Shown one piece after another: positions 1 through 9,988 of a stretch of 64,000 nt of DNA. Both the position numbers and the translations under genes were made by a program. The stretch is from an uncultured Roseiflexaceae bacterium (GTDB lineage: Bacteria; Chloroflexota; Chloroflexia; Chloroflexales; Roseiflexaceae). The notes beneath the pieces are model-generated. The model did no database searches. It was not told where the DNA came from and saw only the letters and a list, made by a program, of their open reading frames with translations. Location of the stretch: NCBI GenBank assembly GCA_937988885.1, contig CALKHR010000195.1, positions 1-64,000 of the forward strand, written 5' to 3'. Positions within the stretch are counted from its first letter, which is position 1. Every line of letters starts with the position of its first letter.

Positions 1-1
1 C

Positions 2-172
2 TTCCAAAAAAAGCTGCAACGGATACGGGGAGATTTCGATCCGCATCCACAGCCACCTTTAGAAGTGATTGGTCATTCAGATGATTGCGAAGGGGAAAGA
101 ACGACGATATGGGGCATTCCAACAACGAGAGCTGCTGTTATCTCCACGTATACCAATCCGAATAATTACTGA
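2..172 (+). CDS. C-terminal fragment of an unrecognised protein (5' end outside window)
   Basis: An open frame enters at base 2 and ends at a TGA at 170-172, giving 56 residues with no start inside the window. The composition looks protein-like (a proline-rich FDPHPQPPLEVIGHS stretch, then charged residues and GIPTTRAAV), but I do not recognise a family. The last residues (TNPNNY) and the stop codon lie inside the dispersed repeat that begins near base 150. The natural C-terminus may therefore have been replaced by repeat sequence. It could also be a chance open frame. Confidence 0.4.
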   Translation, partial: FQKKLQRIRGDFDPHPQPPLEVIGHSDDCEGERTTIWGIPTTRAAVISTYTNPNNY

Positions 173-320
173 CATAAATGGTACATGAATGTTCTGGCGC
201 AATGCTGGTTTTCAACTGATACCCACATCTCCTGATACAGGTGATGTCGAGGCGCTGTGCGTAGCAACGCCTCGACATCACAAAAAGAAGAAAGTACCTT
301 GCTGCTGCAGGCTAAAACTG
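150..320. repeat. Dispersed intergenic repeat, copy A
   Basis: This stretch is highly similar along its whole length to 14328-14500, and its last 40 bases also resemble 10550-10590. Shared blocks include GCTGGTTTTCAACTGATAC and AGTACCTTGCTGC. Its centre is a perfect 14-bp inverted repeat, GTGATGTCGAGGCG and its complement, around a 13-base loop. No coding capacity or transposase is visible. It resembles a non-autonomous mobile element or a REP-like structured repeat; which of these is unknown. Confidence 0.8.
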
Positions 321-409
321 GCTCTATCCTGACACTATCCAACTGGGGTTGGTATTCAAATATCAATCGAACAACGCAATATTCTCTCGCCTACAGTTTT
401 GAGCGCACA

Positions 410-436
410 GCAAAGCGCGCTGAAATAGCGCTTTGC
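410..436 (-). terminator. Hairpin downstream of the patatin gene
   Basis: A perfect 9-bp stem (GCAAAGCGC and its complement) with a 9-base loop lies 25 bases beyond the stop codon of the leftward patatin gene. There is no clear U-tract, so it is either a weak terminator or an mRNA-stabilising stem. Confidence 0.45.
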
Positions 437-460
437 AATGTCGTGATTGAATGTGAAACG

Positions 461-1411
461 TTACGCCTTGCGAATCTTTAGGAACTGCGCCAACCGTTCG
501 GGCTGCCGTGCCAACAGCGAGAACGAAGGGATCTGAGGGAGATCGCGAATCATCGAGCGCCAACGATCAACAGGGGTCGTTTCCGGCGTCAAATGCGCGT
601 TCAGATATGACATCGTGGTGGAATAGCCAACATCAATCAATTCTTTCGAATGATCAAAATCGGAGTACGAGCGAGGGCGCCCCACTTCTAACTGAATATT
701 GTGGATGGTAACGCCACGCCGACGCAGCATCCCCACTAGACGATGTTCCTGCTCATCCTGCCTGCTCAACATCGCGTTCAGCGCGTACGACAGCGTCTCG
801 GCCAACGAGCCATTTGGCGCAGAAGCGCGCTCAACAATCTTCAGGGCGTAGATCGTGAGTGCGCCGCAGTTCACCGCCTCCTGCAGCGGCAGATTCGCCA
901 CCACCGCGCCATCCACCAAAAGTTCATCTTTATAGCGATAGGGCGGGAAAAAGGGCGGAATGGCCGTGCTCGCCATAATCGCATCGACCACCGATTCCTG
1001 CGGGTCGTTGCCGAACAAACGCAACTGCCCGCTGCTCAGCACCGTGGATGTGACTTTGCAGGGCACGCGCAACTCACCGAAACGCTCCACATGCCCCATC
1101 ATCATCGAGGAAACAAACCGCTGAAACGAATCTTGAGGATGCAGGCTGCCGCCGCCGCATAGCAAGCGCCAACCTACCGTGAAAGGGTTGCCGGGGAAGA
1201 TATCGTGCCGACGCACCCTACGCCAACTTTCAGCGATCCAATGCGCACCATCGAGTGTGGGGTTTGTGGCGAATGCCACGCCATTGAGGGCACCGACAGA
1301 GGTTCCAACGATCAGATCAGGGCGAATATTCCGCTCGAGAAGAGCGAGCAATGCGCCTGCTTGCACTGCACCACGGCAGCCACCACCACTTAAAACAAAA
1401 GCAATCATCAT
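461..1411 (-). CDS. Patatin-like phospholipase family protein
   Basis: Predicted 316-residue serine lipid acyl hydrolase. The glycine-rich oxyanion loop (VLSGGGCRGAVQAG) is at the N-terminus, the nucleophile elbow is GTSVGALNG with serine in GxSxG, and the catalytic aspartate lies in LVDGAVVANLPL. Together these form the Ser-Asp dyad of the patatin/RssA family. No signal peptide is seen, so it is probably cytoplasmic or peripheral on the membrane. The ATG at 1411 was chosen because GGAAGGAG sits just upstream; the frame stays open a further 14 codons upstream without a ribosome-binding site. It is monocistronic and the substrate is unknown. Confidence 0.9.
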   Translation of the reverse strand: MMIAFVLSGGGCRGAVQAGALLALLERNIRPDLIVGTSVGALNGVAFATNPTLDGAHWIAESWRRVRRHDIFPGNPFTVGWRLLCGGGSLHPQDSFQRFVSSMMMGHVERFGELRVPCKVTSTVLSSGQLRLFGNDPQESVVDAIMASTAIPPFFPPYRYKDELLVDGAVVANLPLQEAVNCGALTIYALKIVERASAPNGSLAETLSYALNAMLSRQDEQEHRLVGMLRRRGVTIHNIQLEVGRPRSYSDFDHSKELIDVGYSTTMSYLNAHLTPETTPVDRWRSMIRDLPQIPSFSLLARQPERLAQFLKIRKA

Positions 1412-1453
1412 TGTGCTCCTTCCAGACCACTCCGTTGTGACGAAGGGACACAA

Positions 1454-1480
1454 GGCCCTGCACCACAGAGATGCAGGGCC
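1454..1480. terminator. Hairpin upstream of the patatin gene
   Basis: A 9-bp stem GGCCCTGCA/TGCAGGGCC is followed by CTTTT on the plus strand. It lies in the leader side of the leftward patatin gene, so it may be a 5' UTR structure rather than a gene-end terminator. Confidence 0.35.
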
Positions 1481-1607
1481 CTTTTCGCAAGATCTTCCTT
1501 ATGAAAAATCATACCATGTGGCCTGCGTAGAATCAAGGTGATTGGAATATTTCAACGAACGTTATATCTACCTTGAAGAAGCATCTATTAGGCCAAGAAA
1601 ATGAAAA

Positions 1608-1642
1608 AAAGCCCCCCATTCTGTGAAATAACGAAGGGCTTT
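1608..1642 (-). terminator. Intrinsic terminator of the VOC dioxygenase gene
   Basis: Read leftward, AAAGCCC pairs with GGGCTTT and is followed by a run of Ts. It starts 6 bases after the stop codon of the gene at 1649-2503. Confidence 0.7.
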
Positions 1643-1648
1643 GCGATG

Positions 1649-2503
1649 CTAATTCCGCACGCGCAGTAACACGAGGTTGTTGGAGGGATCGCGCACCGCC
1701 CAACCTTCCGCCTGCTCCTCAAGCGGGATATTGGCGGCGTGCAGGTTATCGCGCACCGCATCCAGCGCCGCGCGTGACGGCAGCAGAATCTCGTAGCTCA
1801 GCAATCGCGCGGCGCTCTCGGGCGGATTCGGCACACCCACGCCAGCCCAAGTGTTCATGCCGATGTGATGATGGTAGCCACCCGCCGCGATAAAACTGGC
1901 CGAAGGCATCTGGAACATATGCTCAAAGCCCATACCGTTGATGTAGAAGCGATTGGCCTCGGCCAAGTTCGAAACCTGCAAGTGGATATGACCCATATCG
2001 GTGCCATCGGGCAGGCCAGTCCAGGGCGCCTCATTCTCTGTTAACTCGCCCAAGATCGAGCGGATGTCGAGCGGCTCGGTGACCATCTGCATCGCGCCCT
2101 GTGCATCGTACCACCCGGAGCGCGGGCGGTCGCGGTACACCTCGATGCCGTGGCCGTCGGGGTCGGAGAGATAGAGCGCCTCGCTGACCAGATGGTCGGA
2201 TGCGCCGCCAATCGGCGTGCGAACCTCGGCGAAGTGCTGGATCACGCGGGCGAGGTCGTGGCGGGTCGGCACACGGATCGCAAAGTGGTACAGGCCAGTC
2301 GCACGACGCACAACCCGAGCGCCGGGCTGCTCGTGCAACCGAAGCAGCGGCAGATTGCCAACGCCCAAAGTGGCCACATCGCCCTCGCGCGAGAACAACT
2401 TCAGGCCGATATGATGCTCGTAATACGCGATCGAACGGTTTAGATCGCCCACGCTGAGCGATACAACACCGATTGCTAGTTCGGGATCAAGAGGATTGGT
2501 CAC
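1649..2503 (-). CDS. VOC-family ring-cleavage dioxygenase, CatE-like
   Basis: 284 residues, the size of Bacillus CatE-type catechol 2,3-dioxygenases. Two vicinal-oxygen-chelate halves are visible. The first begins near residue 11 (GVVSLSVGDLNRSIAYYEHHIG) and the second with GHIHLQVSNLAEANRFYI, which supplies metal-binding histidine. LYLSDPDGHGIEVYRDRP is the usual end of a VOC module. By family it would be an Fe(II) or Mn(II) extradiol dioxygenase; the actual substrate cannot be told. The start is a GTG at 2503 preceded by TTGGAGG at good spacing; a longer in-frame version from 2527 lacks such a site. Confidence 0.85.
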   Translation of the reverse strand: MTNPLDPELAIGVVSLSVGDLNRSIAYYEHHIGLKLFSREGDVATLGVGNLPLLRLHEQPGARVVRRATGLYHFAIRVPTRHDLARVIQHFAEVRTPIGGASDHLVSEALYLSDPDGHGIEVYRDRPRSGWYDAQGAMQMVTEPLDIRSILGELTENEAPWTGLPDGTDMGHIHLQVSNLAEANRFYINGMGFEHMFQMPSASFIAAGGYHHHIGMNTWAGVGVPNPPESAARLLSYEILLPSRAALDAVRDNLHAANIPLEEQAEGWAVRDPSNNLVLLRVRN

Positions 2504-3131
2504 AATATACCTCCAATATTCTGCCAAATAGTAATGTTAAGACGTTTCTTCTCTGTTTGAGCGTATCTTACAGGGCACCTGTCCCTTCGTTCGTCCCCTG
2601 CGATACGGGGACAGTCTTGACCTCTTTCATCTGTGTAATCTGTGGATTAGCTTCCTCTTTACGTTCAACGAAACACACTGTTATCTCGAACGGTCGAAGC
2701 CCTAAGCGAAGCGAATAGGGAGTGATCTCAAAGCACAATACAATGTAAAGCAATGCGATTCCTCATGTTGCCTAGCGGCTCGTTACTCAGAAACTGGCCG
2801 TTGAATGAGTCGAGTAGAACGCGCCCCAAACGCTCAAGACTGTAAGAGACGAAGAGATTCTTCACTTCGTGCTGCATACTCCGTTCAGAATGACTCTATT
2901 TGAGAACTGCTCGTTGAATAGGCGCGCAAGACTAGTTACCGCCACTCTCTCTATCGCCCGCGATATCAGCATCTCGGAATGACAATGAGAACTCCCAACA
3001 ACCCATAAGACCATACAACGAATGCAGCAACCAAAACACGCCTCATTTGCCCTTTTCAATCTGTGAAATCTGTGAAATCTGTGGATTACCCTCCGATTGA
3101 AAAATGCCGATCGCTGGCGTATCATTGCCGC
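2504..3131. repeat. Gene-free stretch made of degenerate dispersed repeats
   Basis: No convincing gene. It contains ATCTGTGTAATCTGTGGAT near 2630 and a longer relative near 3057 (three ATCTGTG units in a row); a third relative is near 10628. It also holds AGATTCTTCACTTC with TTCAGAATGAC near 2850-2890, resembling short repeats scattered through many bacterial genomes, and a GTCCCC/GGGGAC hairpin near 2593-2612. The promoter of the 3132 gene must lie here but I cannot place it. Confidence 0.55.
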
Positions 3132-6029
3132 ATGAGTACGATTCAGCTGAAATTGCTTGGCGTCCCACAGCTGTTGCGCGATGATCAGGTCGTGGTGTTG
3201 CGCCGCGCCAAAGCCACCGCACTGCTGGTGTACCTTGCGGCGGTGCGTGTCGCACAACCGCGCGAGCGCGTGCTGGATCTGCTCTGGCCCGAAAGCAAGC
3301 CACAGGCGGCCCGCAAGAATATGCGTAATACGCTGTGGGAGATCAGCGAGGCGCTCGGCCACGATGTGCTTGAGCAGCAGGGCCAAGCCCTCCGCATCGC
3401 GCCGGAAGTCGTTATCGACCTGCACCAATTCGAGGATGGCCTGCTGCTGCTCGAAAGCGGCACGGTCACCGCGCTTGAACAGTTGGTGGCGCTCTACCGC
3501 GGACCGCTCGCCGATGGCCTGGTGGTGAACCAAGCCGTCGAGTTCGAGCTATGGCTGGAAGCCGAGCGCGAACGCCTCACCGCGCTGTACCTGCGCCTGC
3601 TGGAACGTATTGTGGCGCTGCGGCGCAGCATGGGCGATTGGCAGGCCGTGGCGGATCAAGCGCGACGGGCGCTCGCCGCCGACCCACTGCACGAATCGAT
3701 GCACATAGCGCTGATCGAGGCGCTGCTCCACTTGGGCCAGCGCGCCCAAGCCATGCAGCAGTACGCCTCGCTGACCGAGTTGCTGTGGCGCGAACTGGCG
3801 GTGACGCCGCTGCCCGAAACAGCTGCCCACTACGAGGCGTTGCTCAGCAACCTTCCGCAACCGACAGCGCCACCGCCCGCCCCGCCAACGGCGCCGCAGC
3901 CAGAGCCATTGCCGCCGCTGGTTGGTCGCACCGCCGAGCTTGCGCTGCTCGATGCCGAACTAGCGCGGGTGCGCCAAGGTTCCGCCCGTGTCGTGCTGAT
4001 CACAGGCGAGTTGGGGGTTGGCAAAACGCACCTGTGGCAACAGTGGACGAGCGCTCAACAAGCCACGGTGCTGAGCACCTACGCCCTCGAGATCGGTGAG
4101 CCGCTGCCGTTCGGACCGTTGCTCACACTCTTTCGGCGGCCAGGCCCAGCGCAGCAGATCGTGCGGTCGCCCTCGCCGCTCGCGCCGATCTGGCTGGCGG
4201 AATTGGCCCGTCTGCTGCCCGAAATCGCGCAGGACGACCTGCCAGTGCGCCCCGATGTCTCATCCGCCGAGGAACGGGCGCGGCTCTTCCAAGCCTTGGC
4301 CGAGGCGATCCGCCTGCTGATCGGCCCGCTGGCCATCTTGGTGATCGACGACCTGCATTGGGCCGACGCCACCACGCTCGACTTCCTGCTCTACCTCAGC
4401 GACTATCTGCGGGAACAACCGCTCCTGCTGATCGGCTGCTTCCGCCCGCCGGAGGCCAACGAGCGACTATTGGCCCTGCAAGCCACGTGGCTGCGTCGCG
4501 GCGTGTTGCAAGCGCTCTCGCTCTCACGGCTCAGCACCGCCGAGGCGCAGACGCTGCTCAACACGTGGGGCACAACAGCATCCGCTCAACAACAGGCCCA
4601 TTGGATCGAGCAGAGCGGCGGGAATCCCTACTTTCTGCGCGAATTGTGGTACGCCAACGCCAGCGAGCCGCCCGATGATCTGATCGCGTTGGTGCGGGCA
4701 CGGCTACAGGCCAGCATTCCCGCCTGGGCCAACCAAACCCTGCAGGCGGTGGCGATCCTGGGTGGCGATGCCGATTTCGCGGTCATCAAGGCGACCTGTG
4801 GGCGCAGCGAGGATGGGACGATCAACGCGCTCGATGCGCTGGTTGATGCTGGCGTGCTGGTGTTGCAGGGCGAGCGCTACCAATTCGCGCATCCGCTCGT
4901 CGCCACGATCGTGCGGCAGGAGTTAGCTCCGGCCCGACGCGCCTTTCTGCATCGACGGGCCGCCCAAGCGCTCGAACGCTCAAGCATCGCCACGCCGGGC
5001 CGCTTGGTGGAGCACTACGCTGCCGCTGGCGATGCCCATAGCGCGGCGCAATACGCCGAACAAGCCTCGCAACAGGCCCTCGCGCTCGGCGCGTTCGCAG
5101 AGGCGGTGCGCTACGGTCAACTCACTGTCGGGTGGGAGGCCACCGCCGAACGACAGTTGCTGCTGGGCGAGGCGCTGATGTCGGTCGGCGAGGTGAGTAC
5201 CGCCCAACAGCAGTTCCGCGATGTGTTGGAACGCTCCGAACAGCGCGGCGATCTGGTTGGGGCAGCACGGGCCTGCCTGATGCTGACGCAGATCGCGATC
5301 ATCCAAAACGAGCCGCAGCACGCCCAAGCTTGGCTGGAGCGCGCGCCCATCGAGCAGATCCAAGACAGCGAGCCAGCCGTGAGCGTGCAACTCCACCTGA
5401 TGCGGGCTGCCGTGGCGCGCCAAACCCGCGACTATGCTCACTCCGCCGCACAACTCGACGTGGCCGAACAGCTCGCGCTCCAGCATCAGTTCGCGCTGCA
5501 AATGCAGCCGATCCTGTTTGAGCGTGGCAATCTGCAGGCCGACCAAGGGCTGCGCGCCGAGGCGATCACCATCTTCGAGCGCGTCTTGCAGCTTGCGCAG
5601 GCCGCCAACACCCCCGTCTATCAAGTGCTGGCAGGCAACAACCTGGCCTACAACGCCCTACTGAACGATCAACTTGCGCTAGCCAGCGCGCAGATCGAGC
5701 GCACCATCGCAATCGCCAAGGACTACGCCTTAGGCTTCCTCTGGCAATACGTGCAGAGCACCGCAGGCGAGATCGCATTGGCGCAGGGCCAGTTCGCGGA
5801 GGCGGCGCAGGCCTTCGAGGACGCGTTCACGGCGGCGCAGGCGTGGGACAATCACATTCACATGGCGAATGTGCGCACCAACCAGGCGCAACTCGCCATC
5901 CGCCAGGGCGACACCGCGCAGGCCCGCACGCTGCTCGCGGAGGCGCGTCAGCACCTCGGCACAGCCATCAATCCCCATATCCAAGGCAGAATCGAGCAGT
6001 TGGCCGAACAACTCGCCGATCAGCGATAA
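3132..6029 (+). CDS. SARP-type transcriptional regulator with BTAD, AAA ATPase and TPR-like C-terminus
   Basis: 965 residues. The N-terminus (IQLKLLGVPQLLRDDQ) is a winged-helix domain of the SARP/OmpR type, followed by a bacterial transcriptional activation domain to about residue 240 (GDWQAVADQARRALAADPLH is typical). A proline-rich linker leads to an AAA_16 ATPase with Walker A GELGVGKTH near 292 and Walker B LAILVIDDLHW. The last 400 residues are alanine/leucine/glutamine-rich helical repeats of TPR type. It should bind DNA in response to an ATP-dependent or protein signal. Start chosen at ATG 3132, where the family homology begins. No target is evident; the secreted-protein gene directly downstream is one candidate. 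Confidence 0.9.
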   Translation: MSTIQLKLLGVPQLLRDDQVVVLRRAKATALLVYLAAVRVAQPRERVLDLLWPESKPQAARKNMRNTLWEISEALGHDVLEQQGQALRIAPEVVIDLHQFEDGLLLLESGTVTALEQLVALYRGPLADGLVVNQAVEFELWLEAERERLTALYLRLLERIVALRRSMGDWQAVADQARRALAADPLHESMHIALIEALLHLGQRAQAMQQYASLTELLWRELAVTPLPETAAHYEALLSNLPQPTAPPPAPPTAPQPEPLPPLVGRTAELALLDAELARVRQGSARVVLITGELGVGKTHLWQQWTSAQQATVLSTYALEIGEPLPFGPLLTLFRRPGPAQQIVRSPSPLAPIWLAELARLLPEIAQDDLPVRPDVSSAEERARLFQALAEAIRLLIGPLAILVIDDLHWADATTLDFLLYLSDYLREQPLLLIGCFRPPEANERLLALQATWLRRGVLQALSLSRLSTAEAQTLLNTWGTTASAQQQAHWIEQSGGNPYFLRELWYANASEPPDDLIALVRARLQASIPAWANQTLQAVAILGGDADFAVIKATCGRSEDGTINALDALVDAGVLVLQGERYQFAHPLVATIVRQELAPARRAFLHRRAAQALERSSIATPGRLVEHYAAAGDAHSAAQYAEQASQQALALGAFAEAVRYGQLTVGWEATAERQLLLGEALMSVGEVSTAQQQFRDVLERSEQRGDLVGAARACLMLTQIAIIQNEPQHAQAWLERAPIEQIQDSEPAVSVQLHLMRAAVARQTRDYAHSAAQLDVAEQLALQHQFALQMQPILFERGNLQADQGLRAEAITIFERVLQLAQAANTPVYQVLAGNNLAYNALLNDQLALASAQIERTIAIAKDYALGFLWQYVQSTAGEIALAQGQFAEAAQAFEDAFTAAQAWDNHIHMANVRTNQAQLAIRQGDTAQARTLLAEARQHLGTAINPHIQGRIEQLAEQLADQR

Positions 6030-6149
6030 ATCGCCGACGCGCTCGATCAAACTGCGCGCCCATGGTTGCGGGAATGGCTCGTGTATGTGGTACTGTATCA
6101 GCACGTTTGATCACAACATTACGCTGATCGTTACGATATTGGGGAAACG

Positions 6150-7595
6150 ATGCGCCTCTACATTCCAGCACCCCACCATCGCCTCGTCGCGCTCGCAGCG
6201 CTGATGCTTCTGCTCATCGTGTCGCTGCCGAGCGCTGCTCAGTCGGCGCAACCCGCAGCCTGCCTGCCCGGCCAAGGTTGGCAGTGGGCCTACGGCGACG
6301 AACAGCCAGCCGTTGCGCAACGGCTTCGGCGGCAACTCCAGCAACTCGGCCTACAGGCCAACGTCACCGCCCGCAGCTTCGGCGAACGCGACTCGTGCGG
6401 CGCGTTCCACCAGCATGCCGTCGATCTGAGCGTCAAACTCGCCGTTCCCGTACCCAGCGCCGCAGCCCAAACGCAACTCTATCAGCAGATCGAGCAGCAG
6501 GCCGAGCGCGCCGTCGAGCGACTAGGCAGGCTCGATATTTCGTTCGCCATGGGTGAGCCACTGCGCCGCCCGCAGCAACCCACCGTCGCCGCGCACACCG
6601 CCGCCACACCCAGCACCGCAACGTACCAGCGCAACGTCTACGTCGTCACCTACGACCCGCTGCTCAGCAACGGCAAACTGCTCAACGAACACCTCGGTTG
6701 GAGCAACCACACCACCATCACCACCGAAACCGTGGCGTTCTTCCGCGAAGCCTCGCACAACCGCCTCGAATACATCATCGCCGCAACCACGGTGATCACG
6801 GATGGCTGGCCCGTCAAGATCGACGGTTTTCGCTACACCGAAGCCGAATACCTCGACCTGTACAACGACCCCAGCAAAGGCCACGAACCCGATAACGTCG
6901 ATTACAACGCCATCGTCAACGACCCACGCCTCGACATCTGCGGCAAAGCCAACCGCAACGAGATCGACGAAGTGTGGATCTACAACGGCCCCTGGTTCGG
7001 CTTCTACGAATCGACGCTCGTTGGACCCGACGGCTACTGGTTCAACAGCCCGCCCGTGCCCGAGCCGCACAACTGTCAGCGGATCATCCCGATCATGGGG
7101 CCGTCGCTCGAACGCTCCTCCCAAGAGGCCATTCACAACTTCGGCCACCGCACCGAGTCCGTCATGCGGCACATCTTCGGCAGTTGGGAGCAAAACCGCA
7201 CCGCTCACGACTGGGAACGCTTCGCACTGCTCAAACACGCCTCGCCCAACTACAGCTACAGCGGCTGCGGTAACGTCCATTTTCCGCCCAACTCCACCAT
7301 CGATTATATCTTCGACGACCCAGCCGTTGTGCCCTCCAACTGCACCGATTTCGTCAACTACCCGAACTTGGGCGACCCGCAGAGCGTCGTCAAACCCACC
7401 ACCTGCAGCGATTGGGGCTGCGACGAGATCGGCTTCTACACCTACTGGTTCGGCAATCTGCCCCGCAACCAGGAGTGTATCGCCACCAACTTCGGTAGCG
7501 ACTGGTGGGCCTACATCCTCAAGCCCGAACTCGCCAATCAGCCCACCAAAGCCTGCCTCCAACACGCCACCTACGCCCCACTGATCGGACGATAA
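6150..7595 (+). CDS. Secreted protein of unknown function with a conserved His/Trp-rich domain
   Basis: 481 residues. Residues 10-33 form a signal peptide (hydrophobic LVALAALMLLLIVSLPSAA, then AQS). The mature part has a variable segment to about 160 and then a conserved-looking domain starting YVVTYDPLLSNG. Notable motifs are VWIYNGPWFGFYEST, ending near 289, and EAIHNFGHRTES at 326-337, an E-x2-H-x3-H pattern that could bind metal but is not a canonical HExxH. Several cysteines suggest disulfides. A GGGGA ribosome-binding site precedes the ATG. It follows the SARP regulator in the same direction with a 120-base gap, so regulation by it is possible but unproven. I do not assign a function. 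Confidence 0.85.
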   Translation: MRLYIPAPHHRLVALAALMLLLIVSLPSAAQSAQPAACLPGQGWQWAYGDEQPAVAQRLRRQLQQLGLQANVTARSFGERDSCGAFHQHAVDLSVKLAVPVPSAAAQTQLYQQIEQQAERAVERLGRLDISFAMGEPLRRPQQPTVAAHTAATPSTATYQRNVYVVTYDPLLSNGKLLNEHLGWSNHTTITTETVAFFREASHNRLEYIIAATTVITDGWPVKIDGFRYTEAEYLDLYNDPSKGHEPDNVDYNAIVNDPRLDICGKANRNEIDEVWIYNGPWFGFYESTLVGPDGYWFNSPPVPEPHNCQRIIPIMGPSLERSSQEAIHNFGHRTESVMRHIFGSWEQNRTAHDWERFALLKHASPNYSYSGCGNVHFPPNSTIDYIFDDPAVVPSNCTDFVNYPNLGDPQSVVKPTTCSDWGCDEIGFYTYWFGNLPRNQECIATNFGSDWWAYILKPELANQPTKACLQHATYAPLIGR

Positions 7596-7601
7596 CGAAA
7601 A

Positions 7602-7629
7602 GAGGGATGCCGTTTGTGCGGCATCCCTC
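7602..7629. terminator. Bidirectional terminator between convergent genes
   Basis: A perfect 11-bp stem GAGGGATGCCG and its complement around TTTGTG lies between the convergent genes ending at 7595 and 7655. Confidence 0.75.
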
Positions 7630-7654
7630 ATCATCCACAAACGATCAAGCGTAG

Positions 7655-8692
<1,038 letters not shown>

Positions 8693-8847
8693 GGCTCACG
8701 TCCATTCAGCGCTGCGCCACACCAGCACAGCGCACTACAACAGAACCCATCAGCACAATACCACCACTCATCCCCGATCTCAAGAGACAATTTGGCGCAT
8801 CAGCATAAAACAAGACACGAACCACTACCAATCGAAATCTTTTCTTT

Positions 8848-8900
8848 TAGGAAGAAACAGCGCCGCCGCCTCGTCAACGCCCGTTGTCACGGCGCGCCGC
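8848..8900. repeat. Possible degenerate copy of the 44002/38801 repeat
   Basis: GTCAACGCCCGTTGTCACGG matches the core GTCAAC...ACGCCCGTCGCTACGG at 44019-44047 with small changes. It lies in the gene-free divergent region 8693-9085. The match is short and could be chance. Confidence 0.3.
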
Positions 8901-9000
8901 CACAAACGCACCGCACAATCAGGCTGACGCCCTGGTCATCGCAAGCAGCAGCGATCCTGCCACCGCGCAGCTATCCGACGGCGCCGCAACCCACCGAGCA

Positions 9001-9028
9001 TTGCTCTACCACAAAAATAAGCTACAAT
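9001..9028 (+). promoter_or_regulatory. Candidate sigma70 promoter for the EEP-family gene
   Basis: TTGCTC, a 16-base spacer, then TACAAT. It lies 58 bases ahead of the chosen start codon. The rest of the 393-base divergent region shows nothing else I can support. Confidence 0.5.
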
Positions 9029-9085
9029 ACCATCAACACAGGTTGTTGGAATCGCAACGACATCGCAAATCCAAACAGAGGCATC

Positions 9086-9928
9086 ATGTACGCTGTTACC
9101 GCAACCCCAGGGCATTACGAGCCACACCTTCGGCAATGGGTGCCGCTCGCGCAGCAAACCCACACCATCACCGCGAAACGGCTCACCATCGCGATGCTGA
9201 ACGTGTGGAACGTGTATCACCACTTCGAACAGCGCTGCCAAGCCATCCTCGATCTGCTAGCAGCATCGCAGCCCGACCTGATCGCCCTGCAAGAAGTCAC
9301 GCCAGCATTCCACCAACAGATCCTCAACACGCCTTGGATACAGGACTCCTATCAACTGTCCGACATCTATGCGGAGAGCGTCGATCCCTATGGCGTGCTG
9401 CTGTTCAGCCGCTACCCCGCATCATTCGAGCTGATGCCGCTGCCTAGCGCCCACGGGCGTTGCCTGCACACCGCGCAACTCACCATCAACCAGCACACCA
9501 CCACCTTCTCCGGCGTGCACCTGGAGAGCACCATCGACGCCGCGCCAACTCGCGCGAAACAGCTCACGCAGATATTCCCGCAGTTGGCCGCCGCGCCGCA
9601 CGCCATGCTCGTCGGCGATTTCAACTTCTGCTCCAGTTGGGAGGAAAATGCGCAACTGCCATCGGACTACCAAGACGTATGGGCTACGCTGCGGCCTCAC
9701 GATCCTGGCTACACCGTCGATACCACCATCAACACCATGCGCCTCGAAGTGATGGGCAAGCCGAAACACGTGCGCTTCGACCGCATTCTGCTGCGCTCGC
9801 AACAGCCCGGTTGGCAGGCCGAAAGCATCGAACTGCTCGGCACCGATGCGCTAGAAGGCACATCGCCAGCCGTCTTTCCATCCGATCACTTTGGCCTGAT
9901 CAGCACACTCATCTGGCGCGAGAACTAA
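9086..9928 (+). CDS. Endonuclease/exonuclease/phosphatase (EEP) family protein
   Basis: 280 residues with the DNase I-like fold: ITIAMLNVWN-type strand (here LTIAMLNVWNVY), LIALQEV with the metal-binding Glu, GVHLES, LVGDFNFCS with the catalytic Asp and Asn, and a C-terminal SDHFGLISTL with the catalytic Asp-His. By family it could be a nuclease, phosphodiesterase or phosphatase. The ATG at 9086 has a modest AGAGG site and begins close to domain homology; the frame is open upstream to 8792 but that extension has no domain and crosses the promoter. No signal peptide. Confidence 0.85.
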   Translation: MYAVTATPGHYEPHLRQWVPLAQQTHTITAKRLTIAMLNVWNVYHHFEQRCQAILDLLAASQPDLIALQEVTPAFHQQILNTPWIQDSYQLSDIYAESVDPYGVLLFSRYPASFELMPLPSAHGRCLHTAQLTINQHTTTFSGVHLESTIDAAPTRAKQLTQIFPQLAAAPHAMLVGDFNFCSSWEENAQLPSDYQDVWATLRPHDPGYTVDTTINTMRLEVMGKPKHVRFDRILLRSQQPGWQAESIELLGTDALEGTSPAVFPSDHFGLISTLIWREN

Positions 9929-9988
9929 CCAGCGCAGAGCAAAGGGGGAGCGTGCTACTTCACGCTAGCATTCAGGAGGTCTGGGGCC

